A stretch of 64,000 nucleotides of DNA from Alteromonas sp. 5E99-2 (GTDB lineage Bacteria; Pseudomonadota; Gammaproteobacteria; Enterobacterales; Alteromonadaceae): positions 310,001 to 374,000 of the forward strand of contig NZ_JAFNJE010000002.1 in assembly GCF_017368475.1 (NCBI RefSeq), written 5' to 3'. Positions 7,117-16,150 of the stretch are shown here, piece after piece (position 1 is the first letter of the stretch; each line of letters starts with the position of its first letter). The translations under genes and the position numbers were made by a program. The notes beneath the pieces are model-generated. The model was not told the DNA's origin. It ran no database searches and was given only the letters and a program-made list of their open reading frames with translations.

Positions 7117-9822
7117 ATGAAATTTACTCACTCACTAGTTGCTATGGGTTGTTTAGCAGGCATCGCAACGCAGGCGGCATTTGCCGCATCTGGCGGTGTT
7201 CAAGGCACGCTTTCCGATAGTGCGAACACAGTACTCATTGAAGGGGCTGTTGTTAAAATATTAGAATTAAACACCAGTACAGTCACTCAAAGTGATGGCA
7301 GTTTCCGCTTTGACGACCTTGCAGATGGCACCTATACAATAGAAATCAGTTATATTGGTGCTGAAAAAATTCAGCAAGAAATAAAAGTTAAAGATGGCCA
7401 GCTGTTAACCCAAGCGTTTGCCTTAGGTAACGACGCAGTTGAAACCATTGTGGTGCTAGGCCAACGTTCTGGTCAAGCGCAAGCGTTGAACCTTCAACGT
7501 AGTGCCGACAATTTAAAATCCATCGTCTCTGCAGATGCTATCGGTCAGTTCCCAGATAAGAATGCGGCGGAAGCATTACAACGCTTACCTGGCTTGTCCA
7601 TAGAAAGAGACCAAGGTGAGGGTCGTTTTGTCAGTATTCGCGGTATCGACCCCAATTTAAACAATGTCACCATTAATGGGCTAAACGTTCCATCCCCTGA
7701 AGCTGGCGTAAGATCAGTGGCATTAGATGTCATTCCATCTGAGTTAATTGAAGGGTTAGAAGTCACCAAATCCGTCACATCAGATTTAGATGCTGATGCT
7801 ATCGGTGGTTCGGTTGAAGTAAAAAGTTTAACTGCCTTTGATCGCAAAGGTGTAAGCGCATCATTTTCGGCGCAAGCGAGTTACAACGAATTAGTGGAAG
7901 ATACCAGCCCTCGAATTTCAGCTAGCGCCACTAAGGTGTTTAACTTTGGCAAATACGAAAATGCCTTAGGTGTTGCAGCTGCAGTGTCTTATTTCGACCG
8001 TGATTTTGGGTCTGACAATATCGAAAGTAATGGCGATGATGAATTAGAGCAGCGGGATTACCTGATTAACCGAGAGCGTTTGGGTGCAGCACTCAATCTT
8101 GATTTTAGACCCAACGGAGACAACCAGTACTACTTACGTACTTTGTACAGTCGTTTTTCCGACGACGAATACCGTTTAGCCAACGTATTTACCTTTGACG
8201 GTGAAGATTCAGAAGTGGCAAGAGAAACCAGAGACCGTTTCGAAGAGCAAGAAATTCTATCTATCTCGGCAGGCGGTAAGCACTATTTAGCTTCGTATTG
8301 GCAAATAGATTATCAACTAGGCTATTCAGAGTCATCTGAAGAACAACCCGATGCCTTGCAAACCGTGTTCGAAGTCGATGATGTAGACATTGATTCCGAT
8401 TTTATCGGACCTATTCCTACCATTACTCAAAGCCCACGCTCATTAGATTTAGCTAATTTCGAGCTAGGCGAAATAGAACTCAACAATAATTTAACTGAAG
8501 ACCAAGAATTCACATTAAAAATCGATATTGCAAAAGATTTCGACTGGTTAGGTAACCCCGCTCAAGTGAAGTTTGGTTCAAAATATCGTGATAGAGAAAA
8601 ATTTAACCGCGCCGATATTGTCTTTTTCGATGGTGATTTCGATAGCGTGAACCCAGGTGAATTTGCCACACAAACTCCAGATTACCCCTTAGGCGACTTC
8701 GGTCCTGGAATAAGCCGAAGTGGTTTGCGAACATTTTTTAATGAACAGCGAAACAATTTTGATATTGACCCTCTGCAATCTCAACTTGAGTCAGATGGAG
8801 AGTCATACAACAGTGAAGAAGATATTTTCGCTGCATATGCGCTTACAAAAATAGATATTGGCAACCTTCGTGTCGTAGCAGGTTTGCGTTATGAAGGCAC
8901 TGATTTTAGTACTCAAGGTAGCGTTGTAGAGCAAATTGAAGATGAACAAAACGACATAGAAACCGTTGTAGCCACGCCTGTCTTAATTGAACGAGATTAC
9001 AGCCATTTTGTGCCTAGTTTGAACCTTCGTTACGAATTCAACGACAATCTAATCGCCCGCTTTGCATACACGCAAACCCTATCGCGACCTAGATTTGAAG
9101 ATTCCGCTGCATTTCAACTCATCGAATCCACAACAGAAGAAAACGATGAAGGCGGTTTTGATGTTGAAAGAGAAGCCGAAATTGGCAACCCATTCTTAGA
9201 AGCCACAGAGTCAGATAATATTGACCTAGCAATAGAATACTACCCCGGAAAATTGGGCGTTATTTCTGCGGGTTACTTCAGAAAAGACTTAGACAATTTC
9301 GTTGTCTTTGCTGATGTGGCTGGCACTGCTGGATTTGAAGGTTTTGACGAAGTCATTCAACCTATCAATGGTGATTCAGCAGAAGTGCAAGGGCTGGAAT
9401 TATCTTGGGTAAAAGGCTTCGACAACGGATTTCTTATTTCTGCTAACGCAACCTTTTCCGATTCAGAAGCAACCACATTTCTCGATGGTGAACGCTTTGA
9501 AACCTCGTTACCCAACCAGTCAGATACAATTGGGAATCTGACCTTAGCTTACGAAAACACAAAGCTAAGTTTGCGTCTAACTTGGGTTCATAAAGGTGAG
9601 AACTTCGAAGAAATAGACGATGATTTATTATTATTTGAAGACGATCACAACCAAATAGACTTCCGTGGGAAGTATTCGGTAAATGATAATTTCCAATTGT
9701 TCTTCAACGCAATTAACATAAATGATGAGCCTTTCTACACATTTTTCGACGAACGCGCTAACAATGCACAATTTGAAGAATATGGACGCACATTTGAACT
9801 AGGATTCACATGGAAGCTATAA
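7117..9822 (+). CDS. TonB-dependent receptor paired with phytase
   Basis: A 901-residue outer-membrane receptor: signal peptide (residues 1-25, cut near AAFAA), carboxypeptidase-regulatory-like beta-sandwich (about 27-100, GGVQGTLSD...), plug domain (about 105-240; AEALQRLPGLSIERDQG, VSIRGIDPNLNNVTINGL) and a 22-strand-type barrel ending in FELGFTWKL. It belongs to the large 'Caulobacter-type' TonB receptor group that takes up glycans and other bulky substrates. The phytase gene overlaps its 3' end and a Pho-box-like site precedes it, so inositol phosphates, their breakdown products or a metal-phytate complex are the likely substrate. Start ATG 7117 was chosen over an in-frame TTG at 7081 because it begins the signal peptide and clears the promoter. 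Confidence 0.88.
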   Translation: MKFTHSLVAMGCLAGIATQAAFAASGGVQGTLSDSANTVLIEGAVVKILELNTSTVTQSDGSFRFDDLADGTYTIEISYIGAEKIQQEIKVKDGQLLTQAFALGNDAVETIVVLGQRSGQAQALNLQRSADNLKSIVSADAIGQFPDKNAAEALQRLPGLSIERDQGEGRFVSIRGIDPNLNNVTINGLNVPSPEAGVRSVALDVIPSELIEGLEVTKSVTSDLDADAIGGSVEVKSLTAFDRKGVSASFSAQASYNELVEDTSPRISASATKVFNFGKYENALGVAAAVSYFDRDFGSDNIESNGDDELEQRDYLINRERLGAALNLDFRPNGDNQYYLRTLYSRFSDDEYRLANVFTFDGEDSEVARETRDRFEEQEILSISAGGKHYLASYWQIDYQLGYSESSEEQPDALQTVFEVDDVDIDSDFIGPIPTITQSPRSLDLANFELGEIELNNNLTEDQEFTLKIDIAKDFDWLGNPAQVKFGSKYRDREKFNRADIVFFDGDFDSVNPGEFATQTPDYPLGDFGPGISRSGLRTFFNEQRNNFDIDPLQSQLESDGESYNSEEDIFAAYALTKIDIGNLRVVAGLRYEGTDFSTQGSVVEQIEDEQNDIETVVATPVLIERDYSHFVPSLNLRYEFNDNLIARFAYTQTLSRPRFEDSAAFQLIESTTEENDEGGFDVEREAEIGNPFLEATESDNIDLAIEYYPGKLGVISAGYFRKDLDNFVVFADVAGTAGFEGFDEVIQPINGDSAEVQGLELSWVKGFDNGFLISANATFSDSEATTFLDGERFETSLPNQSDTIGNLTLAYENTKLSLRLTWVHKGENFEEIDDDLLLFEDDHNQIDFRGKYSVNDNFQLFFNAININDEPFYTFFDERANNAQFEEYGRTFELGFTWKL

Positions 9823-11765
9823 ACAAAAACGCATTAAGCATGAGTAAAATCACGCTTGTAACAATCGGGTTATGGCTATCGCTAATGGGATGTAGCCATT
9901 CTACTTCATCAGAAAGTAAAGGTTCTGAACCTGTAGTATCCCAATTAGGCGAAGCTGGCATTAAAGGCAATGGAGCCATTCCTCTAGAGCTTGATAATGG
10001 CACTCACTGGTATGTAACTAGTGAATTAAACGGTTTGTGGGTGCTAGATGACAAAGGTCATACTCATGCTCACAAAGACGGCAATTACGAAGCGCTATCA
10101 GTGCAAAGGCTATCCCCAGAAAAAGACCTTCTCGCAGCGCTAAATAAAGAAAGTGGAATGCTTGAATTGATGACATTCCATCGTTCTGAGCTGACATTTC
10201 AATTTATTGATCACATTGAAAACCCAAAGGCTAAACTGGAAAACCAGTGTTTTCATAATTCAGCTGAAGGCTACCTTTCGCTGTTAGCTATTGATGTTCA
10301 GGGACAAGTTGATGAGTGGCTTGTATACGACAAAAAGCATGCTGCACACAAAAAACAGAAGCTTCGTTCCTTTTCTGCGGCACCCAATACTATTGCTTGT
10401 GTCAGCGATAGCGAACGTATCTATTTAGCTGAAGAGCACATTGGCGTTTGGTCCATTCAAGGAAATATTGAAACTAAACTAGTTCGAACACCTGTATTGC
10501 TTAAAAGCCCAAACAGCGACTTAAAGGACGACGTTTCTGGCCTATCCTTGTTAGCGGATAACACCTTGGTGATCAGCTCTGAAGATGCGCACGCAGTGTT
10601 TTTGGTGAATAACCATAAACAAGAACAAAAAATTCAAAAAATCTCGTTTGGCGAGGAAATTAAACCTCGAACAGCCCACGGCTTCATCTCTGATGGTCAG
10701 CTACTATTATCTATCTACGATGATGAAGGAGATCAATACTTAACACGTCGCATTTCCTATACAAGTTACCCAAAAGCGAATCAGAAAACACATTCAGGGA
10801 ATGTTGTAGAAGCTTCATTTGAAACCGAGCCAGTAAGAAAACACGGTGACGCTGCTGACGACCCCGCTATTTGGGTTAACAGCAAACAACCTCAAAAGAG
10901 CCGAATTCTGGGCACAGATAAGCGCAGCGGATTATCGGTTTATGATTTTAATGGAGCCGAACTTCAACATCTGAATGTAGGCCGATTAAACAATGTTGAT
11001 TTGCGTACCGAACTGAAAGTCGGCGAAAAGACATTGTCATTGGCAGCCGCCAGTAACCGCACTCATAACAGTATTAGTCTATTCAAATTGAATGAGTCAA
11101 ACGGCGATGTCTCTCATTTAACGGAGATCCCTACTACACTCGATAACATTTATGGCTTATGTATGGCGTCTTGGAACAGCCGTGGCTATGTTATTGCTAA
11201 CGATGCAGATGGTCGCTACCAAATACTTGAGTTAAATCAGCAAAATGCTGCGTTAAGTGCTCAAAAAGTTCGCGAATTCACATTACCTAGCCAGCCAGAG
11301 GGCTGCGTGGTAGACGACAATTCTGGCTATCTTTACATGGGTGAAGAAGATGCAGGTATTTGGCGAACATCCCTTCAATCGGCAACATCAAGCATCGACA
11401 AATTAATCTCTGTTGGTGAACATTTAGCTGCGGATGTAGAGGGGTTAGCTATCTATGTTAAAAATGAAAAAGAACGCTTTTTAGTGGCTTCTAGTCAAGG
11501 TGACGACAGTTATGTTGCTTATCAAATAGATAACGGACTTACCTATTCTGGGCGATTTAAAGTAGGTATAAATATGAAAAAATCTATTGATGGCAGCTCA
11601 GAAACTGATGGTCTAGCGGCTACCTCTTTACCCTTGCCGGGTTATCCGAAGGGTATCTTAGTCGTACAGGATGGATACAATCAGCTACCCAGTGAACCAC
11701 AAAATTTCAAGATTATTGATTGGCAAGATATTGGGCCACTTCTGCTGTCTACTGAGGCACATTAA
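9810..11765 (+). CDS. Two-domain beta-propeller phytase lipoprotein
   Basis: A 651-residue 3-phytase-like protein that releases phosphate from inositol hexakisphosphate. A lipoprotein signal ends in LMGC with Ser next, predicting an outer-membrane lipoprotein. The C-terminal half (about 335-651) is a beta-propeller phytase with the hallmark run DAADDPAIWV, GTDKRSGLSVYDF, and Asp/Glu-rich calcium loops (GYLYMGEEDAGIW). The N-terminal half (about 45-330) looks like an incomplete, diverged propeller, as in dual-domain phytases. It overlaps the receptor gene by 13 bp and AGGA lies 5 bases before ATG 9810, so coupling is likely; ATG 9840 is an alternative start. Function by family; not tested. Confidence 0.88.
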   Translation: MEAINKNALSMSKITLVTIGLWLSLMGCSHSTSSESKGSEPVVSQLGEAGIKGNGAIPLELDNGTHWYVTSELNGLWVLDDKGHTHAHKDGNYEALSVQRLSPEKDLLAALNKESGMLELMTFHRSELTFQFIDHIENPKAKLENQCFHNSAEGYLSLLAIDVQGQVDEWLVYDKKHAAHKKQKLRSFSAAPNTIACVSDSERIYLAEEHIGVWSIQGNIETKLVRTPVLLKSPNSDLKDDVSGLSLLADNTLVISSEDAHAVFLVNNHKQEQKIQKISFGEEIKPRTAHGFISDGQLLLSIYDDEGDQYLTRRISYTSYPKANQKTHSGNVVEASFETEPVRKHGDAADDPAIWVNSKQPQKSRILGTDKRSGLSVYDFNGAELQHLNVGRLNNVDLRTELKVGEKTLSLAAASNRTHNSISLFKLNESNGDVSHLTEIPTTLDNIYGLCMASWNSRGYVIANDADGRYQILELNQQNAALSAQKVREFTLPSQPEGCVVDDNSGYLYMGEEDAGIWRTSLQSATSSIDKLISVGEHLAADVEGLAIYVKNEKERFLVASSQGDDSYVAYQIDNGLTYSGRFKVGINMKKSIDGSSETDGLAATSLPLPGYPKGILVVQDGYNQLPSEPQNFKIIDWQDIGPLLLSTEAH

Positions 11766-11773
11766 TTACATTT

Positions 11774-11803
11774 GGTGGGTTGTATAAACCGATGCAACTC
11801 ACC
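11774..11803 (+). terminator. Hairpin after phytase gene, no T-tract
   Basis: An 11-bp stem with two G-U pairs (11774-11784 with 11793-11803, GGTGGGTTGTA / TGCAACTCACC) lies 9 bases after the phytase stop. There is no U-run after it, so intrinsic termination is doubtful; it may protect the mRNA end. Confidence 0.35.
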
Positions 11804-11888
11804 CCTACAACACACCTCCTAAGCGCACCGAAATAAAGCAAGTGACGCACCATGTTAGACATCAACCAGTCGATTATAATGTTGCAAA

Positions 11889-11918
11889 AAATCTAGCTAT
11901 AGATTTAGTTCTTATAAT
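11889..11918 (+). promoter_or_regulatory. Candidate promoter with operator-like palindrome
   Basis: A consensus -10 TATAAT (11913-11918) has no good -35 but is preceded by a 7-bp inverted repeat AAATCTA-GCTA-TAGATTT (11889-11906) exactly where the -35 would lie. This suggests a regulated promoter for the TonB receptor at 12058, with a protein bound at the palindrome. No match to a Fur box was seen. Confidence 0.4.
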
Positions 11919-12057
11919 TCAGAATGTTAAATAAAAACCAAACCCTGACCACTTGGACAAGTTTTTGGCATCTTTCCTGCTATTTGAATGATTGAACGTT
12001 AACCTATGCTTTCGCGCAGCAAAGAATAACTACAAAACACACACTTAGGAAATAAGA

Positions 12058-14547
12058 ATGAAACACACCTCTATGACTAGAACCTTGTTAGCAAGTTCAA
12101 TTTTATTAGGACTGACTAACATGAGCGTTTACGCTCAAGAGTCTGAAACGGATGAAGCAGATGTTGAAAGAATTGAAGTCAAAGGCTCTTTAGGAAGTTT
12201 GCCTGGACAAGATGTAGAGTCTGTATTTGGTTTTGGGAAATCTATTCTAGAAACCCCCCGTTCAGCATCTACTATTAGTGGCGAACAATTAGAGCGTTTT
12301 AGCGTATCTGATATTGACGAACTTGTTGCATTCTCTCCAGGTACGTTTACTCAGTCTTTCTTTGGTGTAGCGGGTTCTTTGGATGTACGTGGAACACCAG
12401 GTGAAACTTATTTTAGAGGGGTTAAACGCTTAGATAACCCAGGAAATTACCCAACTCCTATTGGAGCCTCAGGCCGAATCGATATTGTTCGGGGGCCGGC
12501 TTCTCCAATTTATGGTCCTGCTAAAATTGGTGGTTACCTAAACTTTAATCCTAAATCTGCGCGCGCAGCTAGCGGTCAATATTTAGAAGCTCCAGAGGGC
12601 GCAATCTCATATACTGCAGGTACTTGGGACAAAAGCATACTAACTGCTGAAGTTGGTGGGCCTGGAAAAGTTGCTGACAAAGAAGTGGGTTACTATTTCT
12701 ACGGTGAAATTGAAAACTCAGGTAGCTACTACGATAATACAGATACTGACCAAACCATACTACAAGCATCATTTAACATTGATATTTCGGATAAATTCCG
12801 AATTGAATTTGGTGCTATGTATCATGATTACGAAGGCAACCAAGTTGCTGGTTGGAACCGGTTAACTCAAGACCTAATAGATAACGGCACCTATATCACG
12901 GGTACTGCTCAACCATTGGATACCGATGGCGATGGCTCTATTTCTCATGCTGAATTTGGGGCTTCTACCGGAGTTCAAGCAACTGATTTCGATGGGAACC
13001 TTTCATTCGATGACGCTGGTAATCCAATCTTTATAACCAATAGGGATTTGATCAACCCTTTCATCTTTACTCCAGCATTCGAGAATGGCCTTGCAGATAT
13101 TACTGACGCGTTTTTTAACCCTCTACAAGCACTGGAAAATGTAGGTACTACCACACTAAGTAGAAACCAAGTTTTAGTCGCAGCTGATGATACGTTGGAA
13201 AATGAAGCAATTACTTTGTATTTTGACGCTATTTACTACACAGATAACGGTTGGGAAATTAAAAACCAATTGTTCTTCGACTCATACGATAACTTAAATG
13301 AAAATGCCTACGGCTTTGCTCAGTTTCATGATTCTTGGGTCATTGAAGATAAACTTATTTTTGCAAAAGAATTCTTCGGCAATGGCTGGGAATCACAAGT
13401 TCAACTTTCTCCTTCTTTGCGTTACACCGATTTTGAACACGGTGATGATTTCACTGATGAATATTTCGACAGACGTGACTTAACAGGGCCTTCCACAGCA
13501 CTTGATCGCCGTTTGTTAGCGACTCGCAGTGGCGAAGATTTCGATAACTACGACGTAGGTGACTACCTTGACTTAGGTGTTGCTGCCCTTGTCGATGTGA
13601 CTTGGGACTTTGGCTTAAATGTTGTTTTAGGCTTGCGCTACGATACTATCGATATCGATTCTACAAGTAGAGAAGAGCTATTACTTTCAGGAACACCTGG
13701 CGTAACGCCAGACATTTCTGCTAGTTCAACCGAAGAAGGCGCATCGTGGAACGTTAGTGTTTCTTATAAAACGCCTATAGGCTTAATTCCATATATTACC
13801 GCCGCAGAGCAAGGTACATTAGTTGCAGGTCAAGGTGCTGAGATTGGCGTAGGTCAATTAGCAGCCGGAGCATTTGATACATCAGAGTTATTTGAATATG
13901 GTGTTAAAGGTTCTTTCTTAGATGATTCGCTGTACTTTGCATTGTCTATTTATGAGCAAGAAAGAACTGACTTTAGTGCACAAGCTATTGTAACTAATGC
14001 CACTACAAATACAGAAGGTTTAGAATTTGAACTACGCTGGGTTGCGACTGAACAGTTGGTACTGAGTTTAGGTTACACTAATGTTGAAGTAGTTAATTTA
14101 ACCGCCATTAGTGAAGGGTCTCAATTTAGCTTTCTTGGCGCAGGGGATTTACCCAATGTTACTGACCCATCCATTTTGTTTGGTGGCGCAGCGATTGGTC
14201 TAATTCCAGTAAATAGTGAAAGTGACGCTCGTAAAGCAGGTATTCCAGAAAATGTCTACACTGCAACTGCTACTTATGATTTCCAAAATGGTTTTTCTGT
14301 TAACGGTAGTATAGTTAGAGCCGATGAAACTTTCTCTGGTTTCTCTCAGGCAGTTGAGTTACCAGCCTATACCTTAGTTAACGCTGGTGCGAAATACGAC
14401 GCTGAAAACTGGTCAGTTAGTTTAAACATCAAAAACTTAACGGATGAACGTTATTTCCGTGCTAACTTCCCAGACTTGTTTGGAAGCCAGGTTGTATTAC
14501 CAGAGCTACCTAGACACTACCAAGCAAAATTTGCTTATAAGTTCTAA
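12058..14547 (+). CDS. TonB-dependent receptor with an EF-hand-like calcium loop
   Basis: An 829-residue outer-membrane receptor: signal peptide (residues 1-26, VYAQ), TonB box region (VERIEVKG), plug domain (about 55-165; SLDVRGTPGETYFRGVKRL, IDIVRGPASPIYGPAKIGG) and barrel ending in YQAKFAYKF. A loop of the barrel holds DTDGDGSISHAE at residues 288-299, a textbook EF-hand calcium loop (Asp 1/3/5, Gly6, Ile8, Glu12), followed by another Asp-rich run (TDFDGNLSFDD). The substrate is not evident; the plug resembles siderophore-type receptors more than the phytase-linked one. AGGA lies 8 bases before ATG. Monocistronic, with a strong terminator. Interaction with the following glycan genes is only positional. 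Confidence 0.88.
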   Translation: MKHTSMTRTLLASSILLGLTNMSVYAQESETDEADVERIEVKGSLGSLPGQDVESVFGFGKSILETPRSASTISGEQLERFSVSDIDELVAFSPGTFTQSFFGVAGSLDVRGTPGETYFRGVKRLDNPGNYPTPIGASGRIDIVRGPASPIYGPAKIGGYLNFNPKSARAASGQYLEAPEGAISYTAGTWDKSILTAEVGGPGKVADKEVGYYFYGEIENSGSYYDNTDTDQTILQASFNIDISDKFRIEFGAMYHDYEGNQVAGWNRLTQDLIDNGTYITGTAQPLDTDGDGSISHAEFGASTGVQATDFDGNLSFDDAGNPIFITNRDLINPFIFTPAFENGLADITDAFFNPLQALENVGTTTLSRNQVLVAADDTLENEAITLYFDAIYYTDNGWEIKNQLFFDSYDNLNENAYGFAQFHDSWVIEDKLIFAKEFFGNGWESQVQLSPSLRYTDFEHGDDFTDEYFDRRDLTGPSTALDRRLLATRSGEDFDNYDVGDYLDLGVAALVDVTWDFGLNVVLGLRYDTIDIDSTSREELLLSGTPGVTPDISASSTEEGASWNVSVSYKTPIGLIPYITAAEQGTLVAGQGAEIGVGQLAAGAFDTSELFEYGVKGSFLDDSLYFALSIYEQERTDFSAQAIVTNATTNTEGLEFELRWVATEQLVLSLGYTNVEVVNLTAISEGSQFSFLGAGDLPNVTDPSILFGGAAIGLIPVNSESDARKAGIPENVYTATATYDFQNGFSVNGSIVRADETFSGFSQAVELPAYTLVNAGAKYDAENWSVSLNIKNLTDERYFRANFPDLFGSQVVLPELPRHYQAKFAYKF

Positions 14548-14578
14548 ACTACTATTTGGGTAGATTTAATCAAATGAC

Positions 14579-14606
14579 AAGCCCCTCATAGTAATATGAG
14601 GGGCTT
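14579..14606 (+). terminator. Rho-independent terminator after TonB receptor
   Basis: A 12-bp stem (14579-14590 with 14595-14606; AAGCCCCTCATA / TATGAGGGGCTT), GTAA loop and six T in 14605-14610. Strong intrinsic terminator. Confidence 0.93.
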
Positions 14607-14710
14607 TTTTATGTATGCCAGCAACTGTAGGGAAACCGGACATAACGCTAAAAAATACACGATTTAATAAACATGAAAAGTACTTAGGGAAGCAACTTGT
14701 CGAAGAACCT

Positions 14711-14719
14711 TGTTATAAT
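14711..14719 (+). promoter_or_regulatory. Extended -10 promoter element
   Basis: TGTTATAAT is an extended -10 (TGnTATAAT) 40 bases before the start of the glycosyltransferase gene; no good -35 accompanies it, as is usual for this promoter class. Confidence 0.5.
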
Positions 14720-14758
14720 GAATAGTTCACGTTAGATAAAGAAAGATTTAACATATTT

Positions 14759-16150
14759 ATGAGAGACACAGAATCAGTAAAAGTTAAGTTAGCGGCTATT
14801 GCTAGAGATGAAGCCGCTTATTTACCTGAATGGATCTTCCATCACCTTGAATTTGGTTTTGATGAAATCGAAATTTACATCAACAACACCAGCGACAATT
14901 CATTAAAGGTGCTTGAAGCTATAAGTGTTACTCATCCTGTAGTAGCAACCAATGCTGATGCTTTGTATCAATCATCTAACATTAATTTTCAACCGTCAGC
15001 TTACAAAGAGCTAGCAGATAAAGCTATCGCTGATGGCTTCACTCATATCATGTTTTTAGATATTGATGAGTTTTGGACTCCGGCTGATTTTCAAACAACA
15101 ATTAAACAAGCCTTACAGAAGTTACATTACCCCGAAGTCTTGTGCCTAAATTGGTTTATTCACTGCGATGAGGACGAGTTTTCTTCATGTTATAAACGTC
15201 GAATTGAAGGGCTAAATGATCGCCATGTAAAAACCCTATTTCAGTTAAATATACACTGGGATAAAATTGACATACATAACGTTATTGGCAAGGAAATTAC
15301 CTATACTCGTGGGGATGGTTCCGTATTTAACTTTGGCGATTCTTCTCAATGTGCAATTACGGAAAGGCCTAAAGTCGCTCATGACTTTTTTATCATACAT
15401 AGAATGTTTAGAAGCCAAATGGAATATATTGCTTTAATTGGGCGTGGCAGGCCAAATAAAGATAAAATTAAAACGAGCAGAGGTGGTTATTACACAAAAA
15501 ATCCCACTGACATTATATCTTTTGAAGCCGATAGACTCAATGAATACTATAGACGTTTCGAGCAGTTCATTGATGAATGCCAATTATCACCTCTACTTAA
15601 TGAAAGTCGAAATTTCATCCGTGAACGCTTTGAAAATGTTATAGAGTGGGCCAAAACCGCATCTCCAGATGATGCAGTTAAGTTTATTAAAGTGTTTCAG
15701 AGAGTCGACCTTTCTAAAGTTGCTAAAGTTAGAAATAAGCTTATTAATGAATTGAAATTGGCGTCTCTAGACAGTGGGGTTTTGACTCATTACAACAACT
15801 CATCCCTATTACTGTTAATGTTAGCTAAGTTATTGAAAAAATTAGGCCTCGATAGACTAAGGCTGTTAGTACTTTTAAAAGTTACTAATTCAACTCCTAT
15901 TCTAGATATTGCAAACATAGATAAAAGCCTCAATCATGCTTTGTCTAAGGTCAATTACCCCAAGCAACAACATGCGGATATTTATCGTGAATTAGCTATT
16001 TATTGGTATGAAAGAAATGAAATGGCTATCGCCAATGTATTTATAAGTAAAGCCAAAGAGCTTCGTCCAAATGGATCGTATATAATGAGACTATATAATG
16101 AAATATCCACTAGTGATAGCTCACCCGACAATGTAAGAAATAATGTTTAA
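14759..16150 (+). CDS. Family 2-like glycosyltransferase
   Basis: A 463-residue cytoplasmic protein of the glycosyltransferase 2 / family 92-like group: KVKLAAIARDEAAYLPEWIFHHLEFGFDEIEIY-type opening (given here only in part: AAIARDEAAYLPEW), a DxD nucleotide-sugar motif (MFLDIDEFW near residue 102) and a helical C-terminal half (about 300-463) that may be a repeat-type or TPR-like region. It shares 8 bp with the sulfotransferase gene that follows, so the two are co-translated and probably act on the same glycan. Acceptor and donor are unknown. No signal peptide or TM helix. Confidence 0.8.
   Translation: MRDTESVKVKLAAIARDEAAYLPEWIFHHLEFGFDEIEIYINNTSDNSLKVLEAISVTHPVVATNADALYQSSNINFQPSAYKELADKAIADGFTHIMFLDIDEFWTPADFQTTIKQALQKLHYPEVLCLNWFIHCDEDEFSSCYKRRIEGLNDRHVKTLFQLNIHWDKIDIHNVIGKEITYTRGDGSVFNFGDSSQCAITERPKVAHDFFIIHRMFRSQMEYIALIGRGRPNKDKIKTSRGGYYTKNPTDIISFEADRLNEYYRRFEQFIDECQLSPLLNESRNFIRERFENVIEWAKTASPDDAVKFIKVFQRVDLSKVAKVRNKLINELKLASLDSGVLTHYNNSSLLLLMLAKLLKKLGLDRLRLLVLLKVTNSTPILDIANIDKSLNHALSKVNYPKQQHADIYRELAIYWYERNEMAIANVFISKAKELRPNGSYIMRLYNEISTSDSSPDNVRNNV

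Noticed and set aside
11940-12057. Possible Fur box before the second TonB receptor.
   Set aside because: No stretch resembles the GATAATGATAATCATTATC consensus beyond random A/T similarity.
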